In this document: positions 11,766 to 21,828 of the stretch, piece by piece | Layout of the letters: each line of letters starts with the position of its first letter | Position numbering within the stretch: the first letter of the stretch is position 1 | DNA from: Bacteroidetes bacterium MED-G20 | GTDB lineage: Bacteria; Bacteroidota; Bacteroidia; Flavobacteriales_D; Parvicellaceae | Direction of reading: 5' to 3' | Assembly (NCBI GenBank): GCA_905182745.1 | Contig: CAJJCR010000009.1 | Coordinates: forward strand, 1 to 64,000 | Length of the DNA: 64,000 nucleotides | Translations under genes and position numbers: made by a program | The notes under the pieces: generated by a model | What the model was told of the DNA's origin: nothing | Database searches by the model: none | The model's input: the letters and a program-made list of their open reading frames with translations, nothing else

Positions 11766-12207
11766 GTAAACAACTTTGAATGCCTCTGCCTCTTTGAGTT
11801 CGTCGTGAACTTTTCTAACAATTCTCATTTCAGTTTTTTTATCTACTTTAAAGACATTAAAAAAACGGGAGCCCCAAACCTGAGAGTACTCAGGATTCTT
11901 TCTAAGCTCTGTTAAGTAATCTTTAATTTCAGAATAGTCGTTAATTAAATCATCGTCTAATTGAACTCTGAAATCGTCTACTTTTCCTGGAACTCTTCCA
12001 ATCCAAAAATAAGAAGCTTTATATGTTTTTCTCTAAATCAATAGTCTCTTTAATTGCAACTTTATCAATCTCCAATTTTTTAGATTCCTTCTCTTTAAAA
12101 ACTGTAGTTACCATAAAAAAGAAGAGCAACATAAATACAATATCAGGCAATGCCGCAGTTGATATAGCTGGATCCTTTCTTTTTTTACCTTTTGAAAATT
12201 TAGACAT
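11745..12207 (-). CDS. ExbD/TolR family biopolymer transporter (second ExbD), frameshift near 12030
   Basis: KRKDPAISTAALPDIVFMLLFFFMVTTVFKEKE...; after the shift YKASYFWIGRVPGKVDDFRVQLDDDLINDYSEIKDYLTELRKN...KVVYSVNREK*. Confidence 0.85.
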
Positions 12208-12215
12208 AATAACTT

Positions 12216-12911
12216 TTATTGAACTGATCTATTTTTTTCTTTCATTATCTTTTTAGGATATACCTGTCTTATCGCTGAAATCTTCTGTTTATCACTCTCC
12301 ACTTTATCATTCAATCTTTCAAAAGAAACTCCAAATTTATCTTGGCATAAACTATCTCTTAAAGAATTAAGTCCTTGCATAATCTGATCTAAAACACTCA
12401 TGTAGGTTACATATGTAGTAGAATTATCTAGCTGAATAGATACTGTAGCATTATTTGGCAGAGTTTGAAATCCACTTCCAAAAGCAACACAAGCATCTAA
12501 TCTTCTTGTCCATGCGTCTTGTTCTATCTTAAATAATGGAGCATCTGGATATACATTTAATGCATTTTCTAGAGACTCTAAAGTATCTTCACAAATTTTT
12601 CTAGTAACTTCAATATAAGATGGCTGATTAGCTGTTCCATCTTTATGTTGGTAAAACTTTTTTACAGCATTTTGAATATCAGTAATTTCAGCAAATTCAC
12701 CTTCAATACCTATTTTATCATTTTTGTTTGCCATAATTTGAAGAACATTTCTTTCGTTTAAAAGAAATTCAACATCTGACTTTTGCGGTAATCTTTCTTC
12801 ATGAACTTGAGGCAAATTCATCGTAGTAGTAATAAGAAAGAAAATCAAAAGCAAGAAGGCGATATCTGCCATCGATCCAGCATTAATTTCTTCAACCTCT
12901 CTTTTAGCCAT
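12216..12911 (-). CDS. ExbD/TolR family biopolymer transporter (first ExbD, long periplasmic region)
   Basis: MAKREVEEINAGSMADIAFLLLIFFLITTTMNLPQVHEERLPQ, followed by a roughly 190-aa periplasmic region. Confidence 0.88.
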   Translation of the reverse strand: MAKREVEEINAGSMADIAFLLLIFFLITTTMNLPQVHEERLPQKSDVEFLLNERNVLQIMANKNDKIGIEGEFAEITDIQNAVKKFYQHKDGTANQPSYIEVTRKICEDTLESLENALNVYPDAPLFKIEQDAWTRRLDACVAFGSGFQTLPNNATVSIQLDNSTTYVTYMSVLDQIMQGLNSLRDSLCQDKFGVSFERLNDKVESDKQKISAIRQVYPKKIMKEKNRSVQ

Positions 12912-13454
12912 TACTTTATAAATTTAACTAGAGAACCACCAATCCATCCAAGAATTGCAATAGATGTCAAAATAATGGTAGCATTAATTGCAGTACTTGC
13001 CAATTTCATGTCTGAACCACTATCTCCTTCTGAAAATGCGTATATTAGCACCATGAAAACTGTGAATATTCCAATTCCAGCAAGAGTTCTAATTGCTTTT
13101 TTAGAATCAATCAAAATAAAGATATCCAAACGCTGCAACAACTAATCCAGATGCTAAATAAATAATGAACATCGAAAAATTAATTAATGTAGATACATCG
13201 CTCCATAAAGTTTTTTCTTTTTCTAAAGAAATCTCTGAAGTTCTATTTGACAAATGAGCATTAAGTTCAGTAGCAGTCATTTCATTAGCCAAACCCTGGC
13301 TCTTAGCCTCTACAATAGCCCATTGCTTTTGTTGTTCGTAACTCATTTCTGCAGGATTGTCGTCATTCATAACCCATACTGTGAAGAGTATTCCAAGAAA
13401 AACAATAGAATAGGTTACTAATTTAGTAATTAAGTTTTGTTTGTTATTTTCCAT
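12911..13454 (-). CDS. Uncharacterised membrane protein between exbB and exbD, one frameshift near 13125
   Basis: ORFs 13107..13454 and 12911..13141 join as ...YLYFD/SKKAIRTLAGIGIFTVFMVLIYAF...; about four TM segments; same strand and spacing as the exb genes. Confidence 0.7.
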
Positions 13455-13476
13455 TTCTAGAAGCTTAATTTAAAGA

Positions 13477-14334
13477 TTATTTTCCCAATTTATGGTTAAC
13501 CAACACATCGATTAAAGAAATTGAAGCATCTTCCATTTGATTTACTAAAGAATCTATTTTTGATACTATGTAGTTGTAAAAAATCTGAAGGATAATGGCT
13601 ACAATCAGACCAGAAACAGTAGTAATTAGGGCAACTTTTATACCTCCAGCTAACTCGTCTGGTTTTGCTTCCCCCTTCAATTCAATAATATCAAAAGCCT
13701 GAATCATTCCTATAACCGTCCCCATAAAACCTAACATAGGAGCAAGTGCAATAAATAATCCTATCCAAGAAAGGCCTCTTTCTAGTAATCCCATTTGAAC
13801 TCCACCATAGGCGATTACTGATTTCTCAACCATTTCAACTCCTTCTGAACTTCTCTCTAAACCTTGAAGAAAAATACTAGCTACTGGGCCACGAGTGTTT
13901 CTACAAACTTCCTTGGCAGCCTCAACACCGCCATTGGAAAGAGCATTTTCAATATCTTCTAAAAGTTGTTTTGAATTGGTAGTTGCAAGGTTTAAATAAA
14001 TAATTCTTTCAATTGAAAGAGCTAGACCCAAAATCAATGCTATTAAAACAAAGGACATAAAAAGTGGACCACCTTCAATAAATTTTAATTTTAATGCTTG
14101 TGAAACAGAAGTATCTTCTTCTGGAATTGACTCCGATTCCATTTCACTTGTTTCTGGCTCCTTAACTTCTAAGGTCTCAGTTTCTACAACTTCTTCAATT
14201 AATGAAGAATCAGGTGTTTCACTCATTTCTTGAGTTGTGTCTGTATTTATAGTTTCTGCTGAATCGTTCTGTGCTGATAAGGGATTTAAAATAAATAATC
14301 CTAAAAATCCTAAAATAAAAATTACTTTTTTCAT
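13477..14334 (-). CDS. MotA/TolQ/ExbB proton channel family protein with signal peptide and acidic extension
   Basis: GLFIALAPMLGFMGTVIGMIQAFDIIELKGEAKPDELAGGIKVALITTVSGLIVAIILQIFYNY; N-terminal MKKVIFILGFLGLFILNPLSAQ, then a Glu/Ser/Thr-rich stretch. Confidence 0.92.
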   Translation of the reverse strand: MKKVIFILGFLGLFILNPLSAQNDSAETINTDTTQEMSETPDSSLIEEVVETETLEVKEPETSEMESESIPEEDTSVSQALKLKFIEGGPLFMSFVLIALILGLALSIERIIYLNLATTNSKQLLEDIENALSNGGVEAAKEVCRNTRGPVASIFLQGLERSSEGVEMVEKSVIAYGGVQMGLLERGLSWIGLFIALAPMLGFMGTVIGMIQAFDIIELKGEAKPDELAGGIKVALITTVSGLIVAIILQIFYNYIVSKIDSLVNQMEDASISLIDVLVNHKLGK

Positions 14335-14440
14335 GTTAAATTTATATGACTTGTTTTAAGTTTTGACTTTTGAAGTGGCCAAATTACAAAAAAATATAGC
14401 TTTTTTATTAAAATAATATTTAATCTTATTTAAAAATTAA

Positions 14441-15460
14441 TTATTCTGATATCTCGCCTGCAATATTCGTTAATAAAACCTTTGTAAATTTATCTTTATC
14501 CAATGGGTATTTTTTAATTAACATCATAGATTTTACAATAACAGTTTCTAAGGTCATGTCTCTAACTCCAATAACACCCGCTTTTTTAAGCTGCATTCCA
14601 GTTTCATACTTTCCTTGTTCTATTTTTCCCGCTTTACATTGACTAACATTAAGGAATATTTTTTTTGAAGAATTTAAAAACTCCTCAAGTTCATTTTCTA
14701 TTGGCAGATTACCAGATCCATAGCTCATTAAAACTACAACTTTTGAAGAATTGCTACGTATTGATTTTACAACATTTTTAATTATAATTCCGGGGTAAAA
14801 AAACACTATATTAATACTAGGTTCAAATCCTTTTTCATACTTTATTTTCTTAATCTTATTTTTTAGTAAATAATTTAGATTGAAATTTATCTCCACCCCA
14901 ATATCTGCCAAAGAAGGATAATTATAAGATTTAAAAGCATCAAAATGGTCGGAACTAACTTTGGTTGTTCTGTTACCTCTGAATAATTGATTTTCAAAAT
15001 AGATAGCCACCTCCTTAACTATGGATAAATTGTTACGCTTCTTCGAAGCAATTTCTATAGCAGTAATAAGATTTTCCTTACCGTCAGTCCTTACCTGCCC
15101 AAGAGGAAGTTGTGAACCCGTTAATATGATGGGCTTTATCAAGTTTTGAAACATTAAACTCAAAGCACTAGCAGTGTAAGACATTGTATCAGTCCCGTGT
15201 AATACTACAAAACCGTCAAAATAATCGTAATTTTTAAATATTTCGTCTCCAATTTGGGTCCAAGATTCAAAATTCATATTGGAAGAGTCAAGTGGATTTT
15301 CAAAAGCTATTGTTTCAATCGTGCAGTTTAATTTATTAAGCTCTGGCACTTCCATTGTTATTTGATCAAAATTAAAAGGCTTTAGAGATGATTCTACAGG
15401 GTTTTCAATCATGCCTATTGTTCCACCAGTATATAATAAAAGTACCTTGGATTTTTTCAT
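14441..15460 (-). CDS. Type I L-asparaginase
   Basis: VLLLYTGGTIGMIENP, FDGFVVLHGTDTMSYTASALSLMF, KPIILTGSQLPLGQVRTDGKENLITAIEIA, VVVLMSYGSGNLP. Confidence 0.92.
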   Translation of the reverse strand: MKKSKVLLLYTGGTIGMIENPVESSLKPFNFDQITMEVPELNKLNCTIETIAFENPLDSSNMNFESWTQIGDEIFKNYDYFDGFVVLHGTDTMSYTASALSLMFQNLIKPIILTGSQLPLGQVRTDGKENLITAIEIASKKRNNLSIVKEVAIYFENQLFRGNRTTKVSSDHFDAFKSYNYPSLADIGVEINFNLNYLLKNKIKKIKYEKGFEPSINIVFFYPGIIIKNVVKSIRSNSSKVVVLMSYGSGNLPIENELEEFLNSSKKIFLNVSQCKAGKIEQGKYETGMQLKKAGVIGVRDMTLETVIVKSMMLIKKYPLDKDKFTKVLLTNIAGEISE

Positions 15461-16244
15461 GAAATAAATATTGGGGAGATTACAAGAAGTCCATCTAGCA
15501 CAAATAAATAATAAAGTTCACTTTTCATTTTTAAAGAAGGGATTAAAACTAAGTTAGTCATAATCATAAAAAAACAAACTAGATAATTGGAAAGGTATAA
15601 TGCAAAAAAAAACAAAGATAGAATACTCAACTGAGAAATAATAAACTAGCTATTATTGAAAATTGAGGAATTGTATAAATTTTTTTTTTGTCTATTGTCA
15701 TGTCTCTAATGTCAAAGGGTATTGTGATTGCAAATACATATATAAAAATGATGAAAGTAATATTCCAGTTAAAAATGCTACTAGAAATTAGTTGAGGCAA
15801 TGCACAACAAGTCCAGCTCCAACAAAAAGAAATAATTAAAATTTTAAAAAATGGAATGTTTCTAATTTGGAATTTACTTGAAAAAGCATTTCTGTAAAAA
15901 AAAACTAAACCAAAAAAAGGAATAGAAATTATAATTAAATAAATATTCATAATGTAAAATGATAGAAACACAGAAATTAAAAACGAAACAAAAACTATCC
16001 ACTTTATGAGTTTATTATTGGATTGGCACCAAAGAATTTGATTGAAACGGTGATTGTGTATGACTCTTTGTGAAATATTTTGCAAATTGTATCCAAACAA
16101 AGTGGAAAAGAACACCAGGATTATCACCAGCAAATCAACATCTGATTCTGTGTAAAAATAGGTGCTTAGAACAACTCCAACAGCACCTAATGAAATCCAG
16201 ACATTAGAAAAAACAATAAATTCTATTACTTTTTTTAGTTGCAA
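15457..16244 (-). CDS. Multi-TM membrane protein (UbiA-prenyltransferase-like?), one frameshift near 15640
   Basis: ORF 15627..16244 with repeated TM segments and FAITIPFDIRDMTIDKKKIYTIPQ; after the shift FIISQLSILSLFFFALYLSNYLVCFFMIMTNLVLIPSLKMKSELYYLFVLDGLLVISPIFIS* with an ATGA overlap to the asparaginase start. Confidence 0.6.
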
Positions 16245-16247
16245 AAA

Positions 16248-16919
16248 CTAACTGCCTAAAATATTATTTGTAATTAATGCAATTACAACCCCTAAAACAC
16301 TTCCAGAAGAAGAGCCAATATAATTTTTGGTCTTTTTAACTGAGTGAAACCCTTTTTTAAATTGATTTTCTAAAATAGCTTGATCTTTCAAATCTTCTTT
16401 CTTTAGGTTTTTTGTTCTAATTATTAAAGTGCTAATGACTGGAACAGCTATTACCAAACCAGAATTAGATTTATTAAAAACCCCACCTTGATAGCTGTCT
16501 AAAACACCTATAGATATTCCTGAAATTATTCCCATTATAAAGTGTTTTATTGGTTGGAATGTATTTTTAGCTTTTCTCTTTCCTAAAACATACTGCTCCA
16601 TATGTTCTTTAGACAAAAGATTTCCGATGGAAGAATCAGGAACATAGACCCAGTTTTTGTTTAGGGTTGGTGTACTATAAAAAAGCACATCTGCATTTGG
16701 GTAAATTTTAAATATCCAAATATCTTTTTTGTTTTTTTTCTGATAACCAGCTAGGTGATCTTCTTTAATTTCAAGTAACTTAAGATTTATAGTGTCTCCT
16801 GAAAGAAGGTGAATTGTTATGTCTTGTAAGTCGCTATTTTTATCTTGGGCATTAGATTCAAATGTTGTGAAAAAGAAGAAAATTAAAATGATTAATAGTT
16901 TTTGTAATTTTTTGTTCAT
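16248..16919 (-). CDS. Hypothetical secreted/membrane protein
   Basis: Intact 223-aa ORF with a signal peptide (MNKKLQKLLIILIFFFFTTFESNAQ) and C-terminal hydrophobic Gly-rich segments; no family recognised. Confidence 0.6.
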   Translation of the reverse strand: MNKKLQKLLIILIFFFFTTFESNAQDKNSDLQDITIHLLSGDTINLKLLEIKEDHLAGYQKKNKKDIWIFKIYPNADVLFYSTPTLNKNWVYVPDSSIGNLLSKEHMEQYVLGKRKAKNTFQPIKHFIMGIISGISIGVLDSYQGGVFNKSNSGLVIAVPVISTLIIRTKNLKKEDLKDQAILENQFKKGFHSVKKTKNYIGSSSGSVLGVVIALITNNILGS

Positions 16920-16972
16920 AAAATAAAATTAAACAATTTGTCAACATTATATAGCGAAACAAGTTCTATATA

Positions 16973-16980
16973 TATATTTG
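16973..16980 (+). promoter_or_regulatory. Candidate Bacteroidota -7 element (TAnnTTTG) upstream of gcvP
   Basis: TATATTTG about 19 nt upstream of the gcvP ATG; no convincing -33 TTG at standard spacing. Confidence 0.35.
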
Positions 16981-16998
16981 CTACTATAAATAATTGTT

Positions 16999-19869
16999 AT
17001 GGATATAAATTCTTTTGAAAACAGACATATTGGTGCAAATCAAGACGATATTAATAAGATGTTAAATACAATTGGTTTAGGGTCTGTTGATGAGTTAATC
17101 CATCAAACAATTCCGAATTCAATTTTAAAAAACAGTCCTTTAAAAATTAGTGATGCAATAACTGAAAATGACTACTTAATCAAATTAAAAGAAATTGCTG
17201 ACTTAAATAAAAATTTTGACAATTATATTGGCCAAGGTTATTACGGTACACTTACTCCAAGCGTTATAAAAAGAAATATTTTATGTAATCCGGGCTGGTA
17301 CACAGCATACACTCCTTATCAGGCAGAAATTGCTCAAGGAAGATTAGAAGCGCTTTTAAATTTTCAAACTTGTGTAACCGAACTCACTGGGATGGAAATA
17401 GCAAATGCGTCTCTTTTAGATGAATCAACTGCAGCTGCAGAGTCTATGTTGATGTTTTTTCACATGAGATCAAGGTCTCAAGTCAAATCTAATGTGAAGA
17501 AATTTTTTGTTAGCAACGACCTATATTTACAGACCATAGATGTAATTACTGCAAGAGCAGAGCCACTTGGAATAGAAATTGTTTTTGGAGATGCGAATTC
17601 AATAGATCTATCCAATGAATTCTTTGGTGCAATTGTACAATATCCAAATGCTTACGGTGAAATTTACGACTATAGTGAGTTTACTTCTTCTGCTAAAAAT
17701 TTAGACATTCAAGTTTCTGTAATAGCTGATATAATGAGTCTTGTTTTGCTTAAAAGTCCCGGAAGTTGGGGAGCAGATGTCGTTGTTGGATCTACCCAAA
17801 GATTTGGAGTTCCTATGAGCTATGGCGGGCCTCATGCTGCATTTTTTGCATGTAAAGATTCTCACAAAAGATATATTCCAGGTAGAATTATTGGAGTATC
17901 CTTAGACGTTCATGGAAATCCAGCATTAAGAATGGCTCTTCAAACAAGAGAACAACATATAAAAAGAGGAAAGGCAACTTCTAATATTTGTACAGCTCAG
18001 GCCCTTTTGGCAGTTATGGCTAGTATGTATGTTGTCTACCATGGTCCAAAAGGTTTAAAAAACATTGCAGAAACAATTAGACAAAAAACATCTAGTCTAA
18101 AACAAGCTCTAATAAGTTTGGGATTTGAAATAAATAATTCCAACCATTTTGATACTATTTCCTTTAAAGAAGACTTAAGTTCCTTAAAGTTACACTTAGA
18201 AAAAAATGAAATTAACGTTGGTTATTATAAAGATGTTGTAACAATTTCTGTAGATGAGACAAGTAGTTGGGATAGTCTCACTAGACTAGCAAATATTTTA
18301 GGGGAATTTAAAAACTCCAATTCAATAGTGAAACTTGAAAAAGAAATAGACAAACCTCTTTTTTTACCAAAAAATAATTCAATTCTAGAGCAAAACGTCT
18401 TTAATTCTTATCATTCTGAGACAGAAATGATGAGATATATTAAAAAACTTGAAAATAAAGATTTATCGCTTGTTCACGGCATGATTTCTCTTGGTTCTTG
18501 TACAATGAAGTTAAATGCAGCAACTGAAATGGAACCTATTACTTGGCCTGAATTTGCAAATTTACATCCGTTTAGTCCTGTAAATCAGACGCAAGGGTTT
18601 CAACAAATATTTAAAGAGTTGGCGGAAGATTTAAGTGAAATAACTGGTTTTGACCAAGTTTCGCTTCAACCAAATAGTGGTGCTCAAGGTGAGTATAGTG
18701 GACTTATGGTAATAAGAGCTTATCATATATCAAATAATGAAGGACATAGAAATATATGTCTAATTCCTACGAGCGCTCACGGAACTAATCCTGCAAGTGC
18801 AGTTATGGCTGGAATGGAAGTTGTTTTGGTCAAATGCGATGAACTTGGAAATATTGACATAGAAGATCTCAGGGAAAAAGCTTCACGTCATGCTGATAAT
18901 CTTTCGGCCTTAATGGTTACTTATCCATCTACACATGGAGTTTTTGAAAAAGACATTATAGAAATTACTACTATTATACACGAATTTGGAGGACAAGTCT
19001 ACATGGATGGTGCCAATATGAATGCTCAAGTTGGTCTTACTTCTCCAGGGCTAATTGGAGCAGATGTATGCCATTTAAATCTTCACAAAACTTTTGCCAT
19101 TCCTCATGGAGGAGGTGGACCAGGAATGGGACCAATTGGGGTTGCAAAACATTTATCGCCATTTTTACCTGGTAATCCAATTATAAAAACTGGTGGATCT
19201 CATGGAATTAAAGCAATCAATGGTGCTCCTTGGGGAAGTGCTTTAATTTTGATAATTTCTTACGGATATATAAAGCTTCTAGGAGCTAAAGGATTAAAGA
19301 AATCAACCGAAATTGCTATTTTAAATGCTAACTATTTACAATCCAAATTGAAAGACCATTTCGATGTGCTTTATTGTGGTCCTAGTGGTAAAGTTGCTCA
19401 TGAAATGATTCTTGATTGTAGATCCTTTAAAAAAGATTCAGGAGTTGAAGTTGAAGACATTGCAAAAAGATTAATGGACTATGGCTTTCATGCGCCAACA
19501 GTTAGTTTCCCAGTTGCAGGAACATTAATGGTAGAACCAACTGAAAGTGAATCACTCAAAGAATTAGATAGATTTGCAGAGTCGATGATTGGTATTAGAA
19601 ATGAAATTAGAGAAATTGCTAACGAAAGTTATGATGAAGTTGACAACGTACTAAAAAATGCTCCTCATACTGCATTTCAAGCAGTAGATGAAAATTGGAA
19701 TCACAAATATTCAAGAAGAAAAGCAGTTTATCCAAATCTAAATCAAATAAATAACAAGTTTTGGCCTCCAGTAGGGAGAGTAGATAATGCATATGGAGAT
19801 AGAAATTTAATTTGTAGTTGCCTACCTTTGGAAGAATATGAAAAACAAAACGAAGTAATTGAAAAATAA
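16999..19869 (+). CDS. gcvP: Glycine dehydrogenase (aminomethyl-transferring), P-protein, single chain
   Basis: 956-aa intact ORF: FENRHIGANQDDINKML, YTPYQAEIAQGRLEALLNFQT, GSCTMKLNAATEMEPITWPEFANLHPF, MDGANMNAQVGLTSPG, HLNLHKTFAIPHGGGGPGMGPIGV. Confidence 0.97.
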   Translation: MDINSFENRHIGANQDDINKMLNTIGLGSVDELIHQTIPNSILKNSPLKISDAITENDYLIKLKEIADLNKNFDNYIGQGYYGTLTPSVIKRNILCNPGWYTAYTPYQAEIAQGRLEALLNFQTCVTELTGMEIANASLLDESTAAAESMLMFFHMRSRSQVKSNVKKFFVSNDLYLQTIDVITARAEPLGIEIVFGDANSIDLSNEFFGAIVQYPNAYGEIYDYSEFTSSAKNLDIQVSVIADIMSLVLLKSPGSWGADVVVGSTQRFGVPMSYGGPHAAFFACKDSHKRYIPGRIIGVSLDVHGNPALRMALQTREQHIKRGKATSNICTAQALLAVMASMYVVYHGPKGLKNIAETIRQKTSSLKQALISLGFEINNSNHFDTISFKEDLSSLKLHLEKNEINVGYYKDVVTISVDETSSWDSLTRLANILGEFKNSNSIVKLEKEIDKPLFLPKNNSILEQNVFNSYHSETEMMRYIKKLENKDLSLVHGMISLGSCTMKLNAATEMEPITWPEFANLHPFSPVNQTQGFQQIFKELAEDLSEITGFDQVSLQPNSGAQGEYSGLMVIRAYHISNNEGHRNICLIPTSAHGTNPASAVMAGMEVVLVKCDELGNIDIEDLREKASRHADNLSALMVTYPSTHGVFEKDIIEITTIIHEFGGQVYMDGANMNAQVGLTSPGLIGADVCHLNLHKTFAIPHGGGGPGMGPIGVAKHLSPFLPGNPIIKTGGSHGIKAINGAPWGSALILIISYGYIKLLGAKGLKKSTEIAILNANYLQSKLKDHFDVLYCGPSGKVAHEMILDCRSFKKDSGVEVEDIAKRLMDYGFHAPTVSFPVAGTLMVEPTESESLKELDRFAESMIGIRNEIREIANESYDEVDNVLKNAPHTAFQAVDENWNHKYSRRKAVYPNLNQINNKFWPPVGRVDNAYGDRNLICSCLPLEEYEKQNEVIEK

Positions 19870-19880
19870 AAAAGAATAAA

Positions 19881-21746
19881 ATGAGAAAAACACACTTAAC
19901 TATAATTTACTTTTGCATTTGCAGTATTTTTAATGCTCAATTAAAATCGGATAAAAATTTTAACTCTTGTGATTTCAAACCACTTGTTAATCAAAATTTA
20001 AATTTTTCTAAATCTAGTTTTGACACCATAGCCTATAACACTTTTGATGATGTTACAGATTGGACAATTAGTGCTCCAAATTTACAAGGCCAATGGGAGG
20101 TTGTAACTTCAACACCTGCAGACGTTGTAAATTACATGGCTGCTATGGCTTCTAGTACAGCTTCAGATGGATTTGCTGTTTTTAATGGAATTCAATATTT
20201 ACTTAACGCCAGCGTGGACTTTCAAGATGCGGCAATAGAACTAAATGACACTCTTGACTTAAGTAATTACCCAAGTGTTACATTAGAATTTGAACAAATG
20301 TATAGAGCGTTTAATTATGATAAAACTTTTGTAGAATTATCTACTGATTATGGTACCACCTGGACATCTATTGAGCTCAACGATCAAGTTACTACCAATG
20401 ATCCAGCTATTCAAGAACTAGTTGGAATTAACATCTCATCCTACGTTGGTGGGCAACAAGGGGTTAAAATAAGATTTAGATGGACAAGCGATAGTGACGA
20501 TGATTCTTTTGGTTCTGGATATGCTTGGTTAATTGATGATTTAAAGGTAACAGTTCCACCAGAAAATGACATTCAAAATGTTTCATCCTGGATTTTTGGA
20601 GAGAATAGTGGAGGTGCCGAGTATGGTAGAACTCCAATTTCACAAGTAGAGCAAAATTACTTTATAGGTTCTTCAGTTTATAATTATGGATCTATAGATC
20701 AAACAAATGTTGTTTCCAACGGAAACTTCACAGGAGCAACAACTATTACAAGTTCAACCACTGGCTCTTTAATTGCAAGCGACTCTACAGAAGTTATTGA
20801 AAGTCTGAATCCTGTTAATTTTTCGGTAGGTAATTATACAGGTTCTGTAACGGTAACATCTATGGGAGATACTTTAGGTTCTGGGAATTTTGACGACAAT
20901 ACCTATTTAAGAAATTTTGAGATAACCAATGATATCTATTCCTTAGATGGACTTGGCAACCATCCAGCAGATTATGAAGCCATTGGGTCCTTAGGTTCTA
21001 ATTCTTGGTCAGATGCTTCAGACGGGTTAGTTTGTGGCACTTATTATCCACTTATACAAGAAGAAATTTTGAACTCTGTTAGAGCTTACATTACAAGTTC
21101 TACAGAAGCTCAAAGTGAAGTAATTTTGTACATCCTGGATTCATTAAGTTTTGCAGGTGGTCTATTTAGCAACTCGCTTTTCACTTCAGAATTGTATACT
21201 GTTACTGCACAGGATGTAAATAATGGGTATATTGATATTGCTGTTGCAAACAATATTGGATGGGATCCTATTAATAATACTTCTACATGGGAAAATGTTA
21301 CTTTGGGAATAGGTGGATACTATGCTGCAATAGAATTGTATAGCGGAGGAAATACTTACGACATAAGAATTTTAGATGACAATACTGTTGGGCAACCGGC
21401 GTGGTCAAGCGCAATATGGTACCCAGCACCCACTAGTACATTTTATTCAAATGGAAATGCATTTGCAATTAGAATGAACTTTGGAGCTAGTGTAGATTTA
21501 GTAGAGAATTCAGCTAACAAATTGCGTGTTTTTCCAAATCCATCTAAAGAATTTGTAAATATTAAATTAGAAAACAACTTACCAAGCGAGTTAATATTAA
21601 TGGACATTTCGGGTAAAATTATTTTAAAAAAAATATTTACAAATAGCTTAAATATTAATCTATCTAACCTGAATAATGGAATTTATTTCCTTTCTGTAGC
21701 CAATAATTCTCAAATTATTACCGAAAGAGTTAATGTTATAAAATAG
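19881..21746 (+). CDS. T9SS type A sorting domain-containing secreted protein (paralog 1)
   Basis: YNTFDDVTDWTISAPNLQGQWEVV, AWLIDDLKVTVP and C-terminal LRVFPNPSKEFVNIKLENNLPSELILMDISGKIILKK...NGIYFLSVANNSQIITERVNVIK. Confidence 0.85.
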   Translation: MRKTHLTIIYFCICSIFNAQLKSDKNFNSCDFKPLVNQNLNFSKSSFDTIAYNTFDDVTDWTISAPNLQGQWEVVTSTPADVVNYMAAMASSTASDGFAVFNGIQYLLNASVDFQDAAIELNDTLDLSNYPSVTLEFEQMYRAFNYDKTFVELSTDYGTTWTSIELNDQVTTNDPAIQELVGINISSYVGGQQGVKIRFRWTSDSDDDSFGSGYAWLIDDLKVTVPPENDIQNVSSWIFGENSGGAEYGRTPISQVEQNYFIGSSVYNYGSIDQTNVVSNGNFTGATTITSSTTGSLIASDSTEVIESLNPVNFSVGNYTGSVTVTSMGDTLGSGNFDDNTYLRNFEITNDIYSLDGLGNHPADYEAIGSLGSNSWSDASDGLVCGTYYPLIQEEILNSVRAYITSSTEAQSEVILYILDSLSFAGGLFSNSLFTSELYTVTAQDVNNGYIDIAVANNIGWDPINNTSTWENVTLGIGGYYAAIELYSGGNTYDIRILDDNTVGQPAWSSAIWYPAPTSTFYSNGNAFAIRMNFGASVDLVENSANKLRVFPNPSKEFVNIKLENNLPSELILMDISGKIILKKIFTNSLNINLSNLNNGIYFLSVANNSQIITERVNVIK

Positions 21747-21783
21747 GATTTTAGTGGAATAAGTTTTGTTTAACCTCACAGCG

Positions 21784-21820
21784 AAATAGTTAAATATTTC
21801 ATTTAAATAAACTATTTTTT
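21784..21820 (+). terminator. Possible weak AT-rich hairpin terminator between paralogs 1 and 2
   Basis: aaatagtt ... aactattt inverted arms followed by a T-run; stem almost all A:T. Confidence 0.35.
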
Positions 21821-21828
21821 TCTTATTA

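Noticed and set aside
16965-16980. TATATATATA dinucleotide run
   Set aside because: Too short for a meaningful microsatellite; more simply part of the gcvP promoter.
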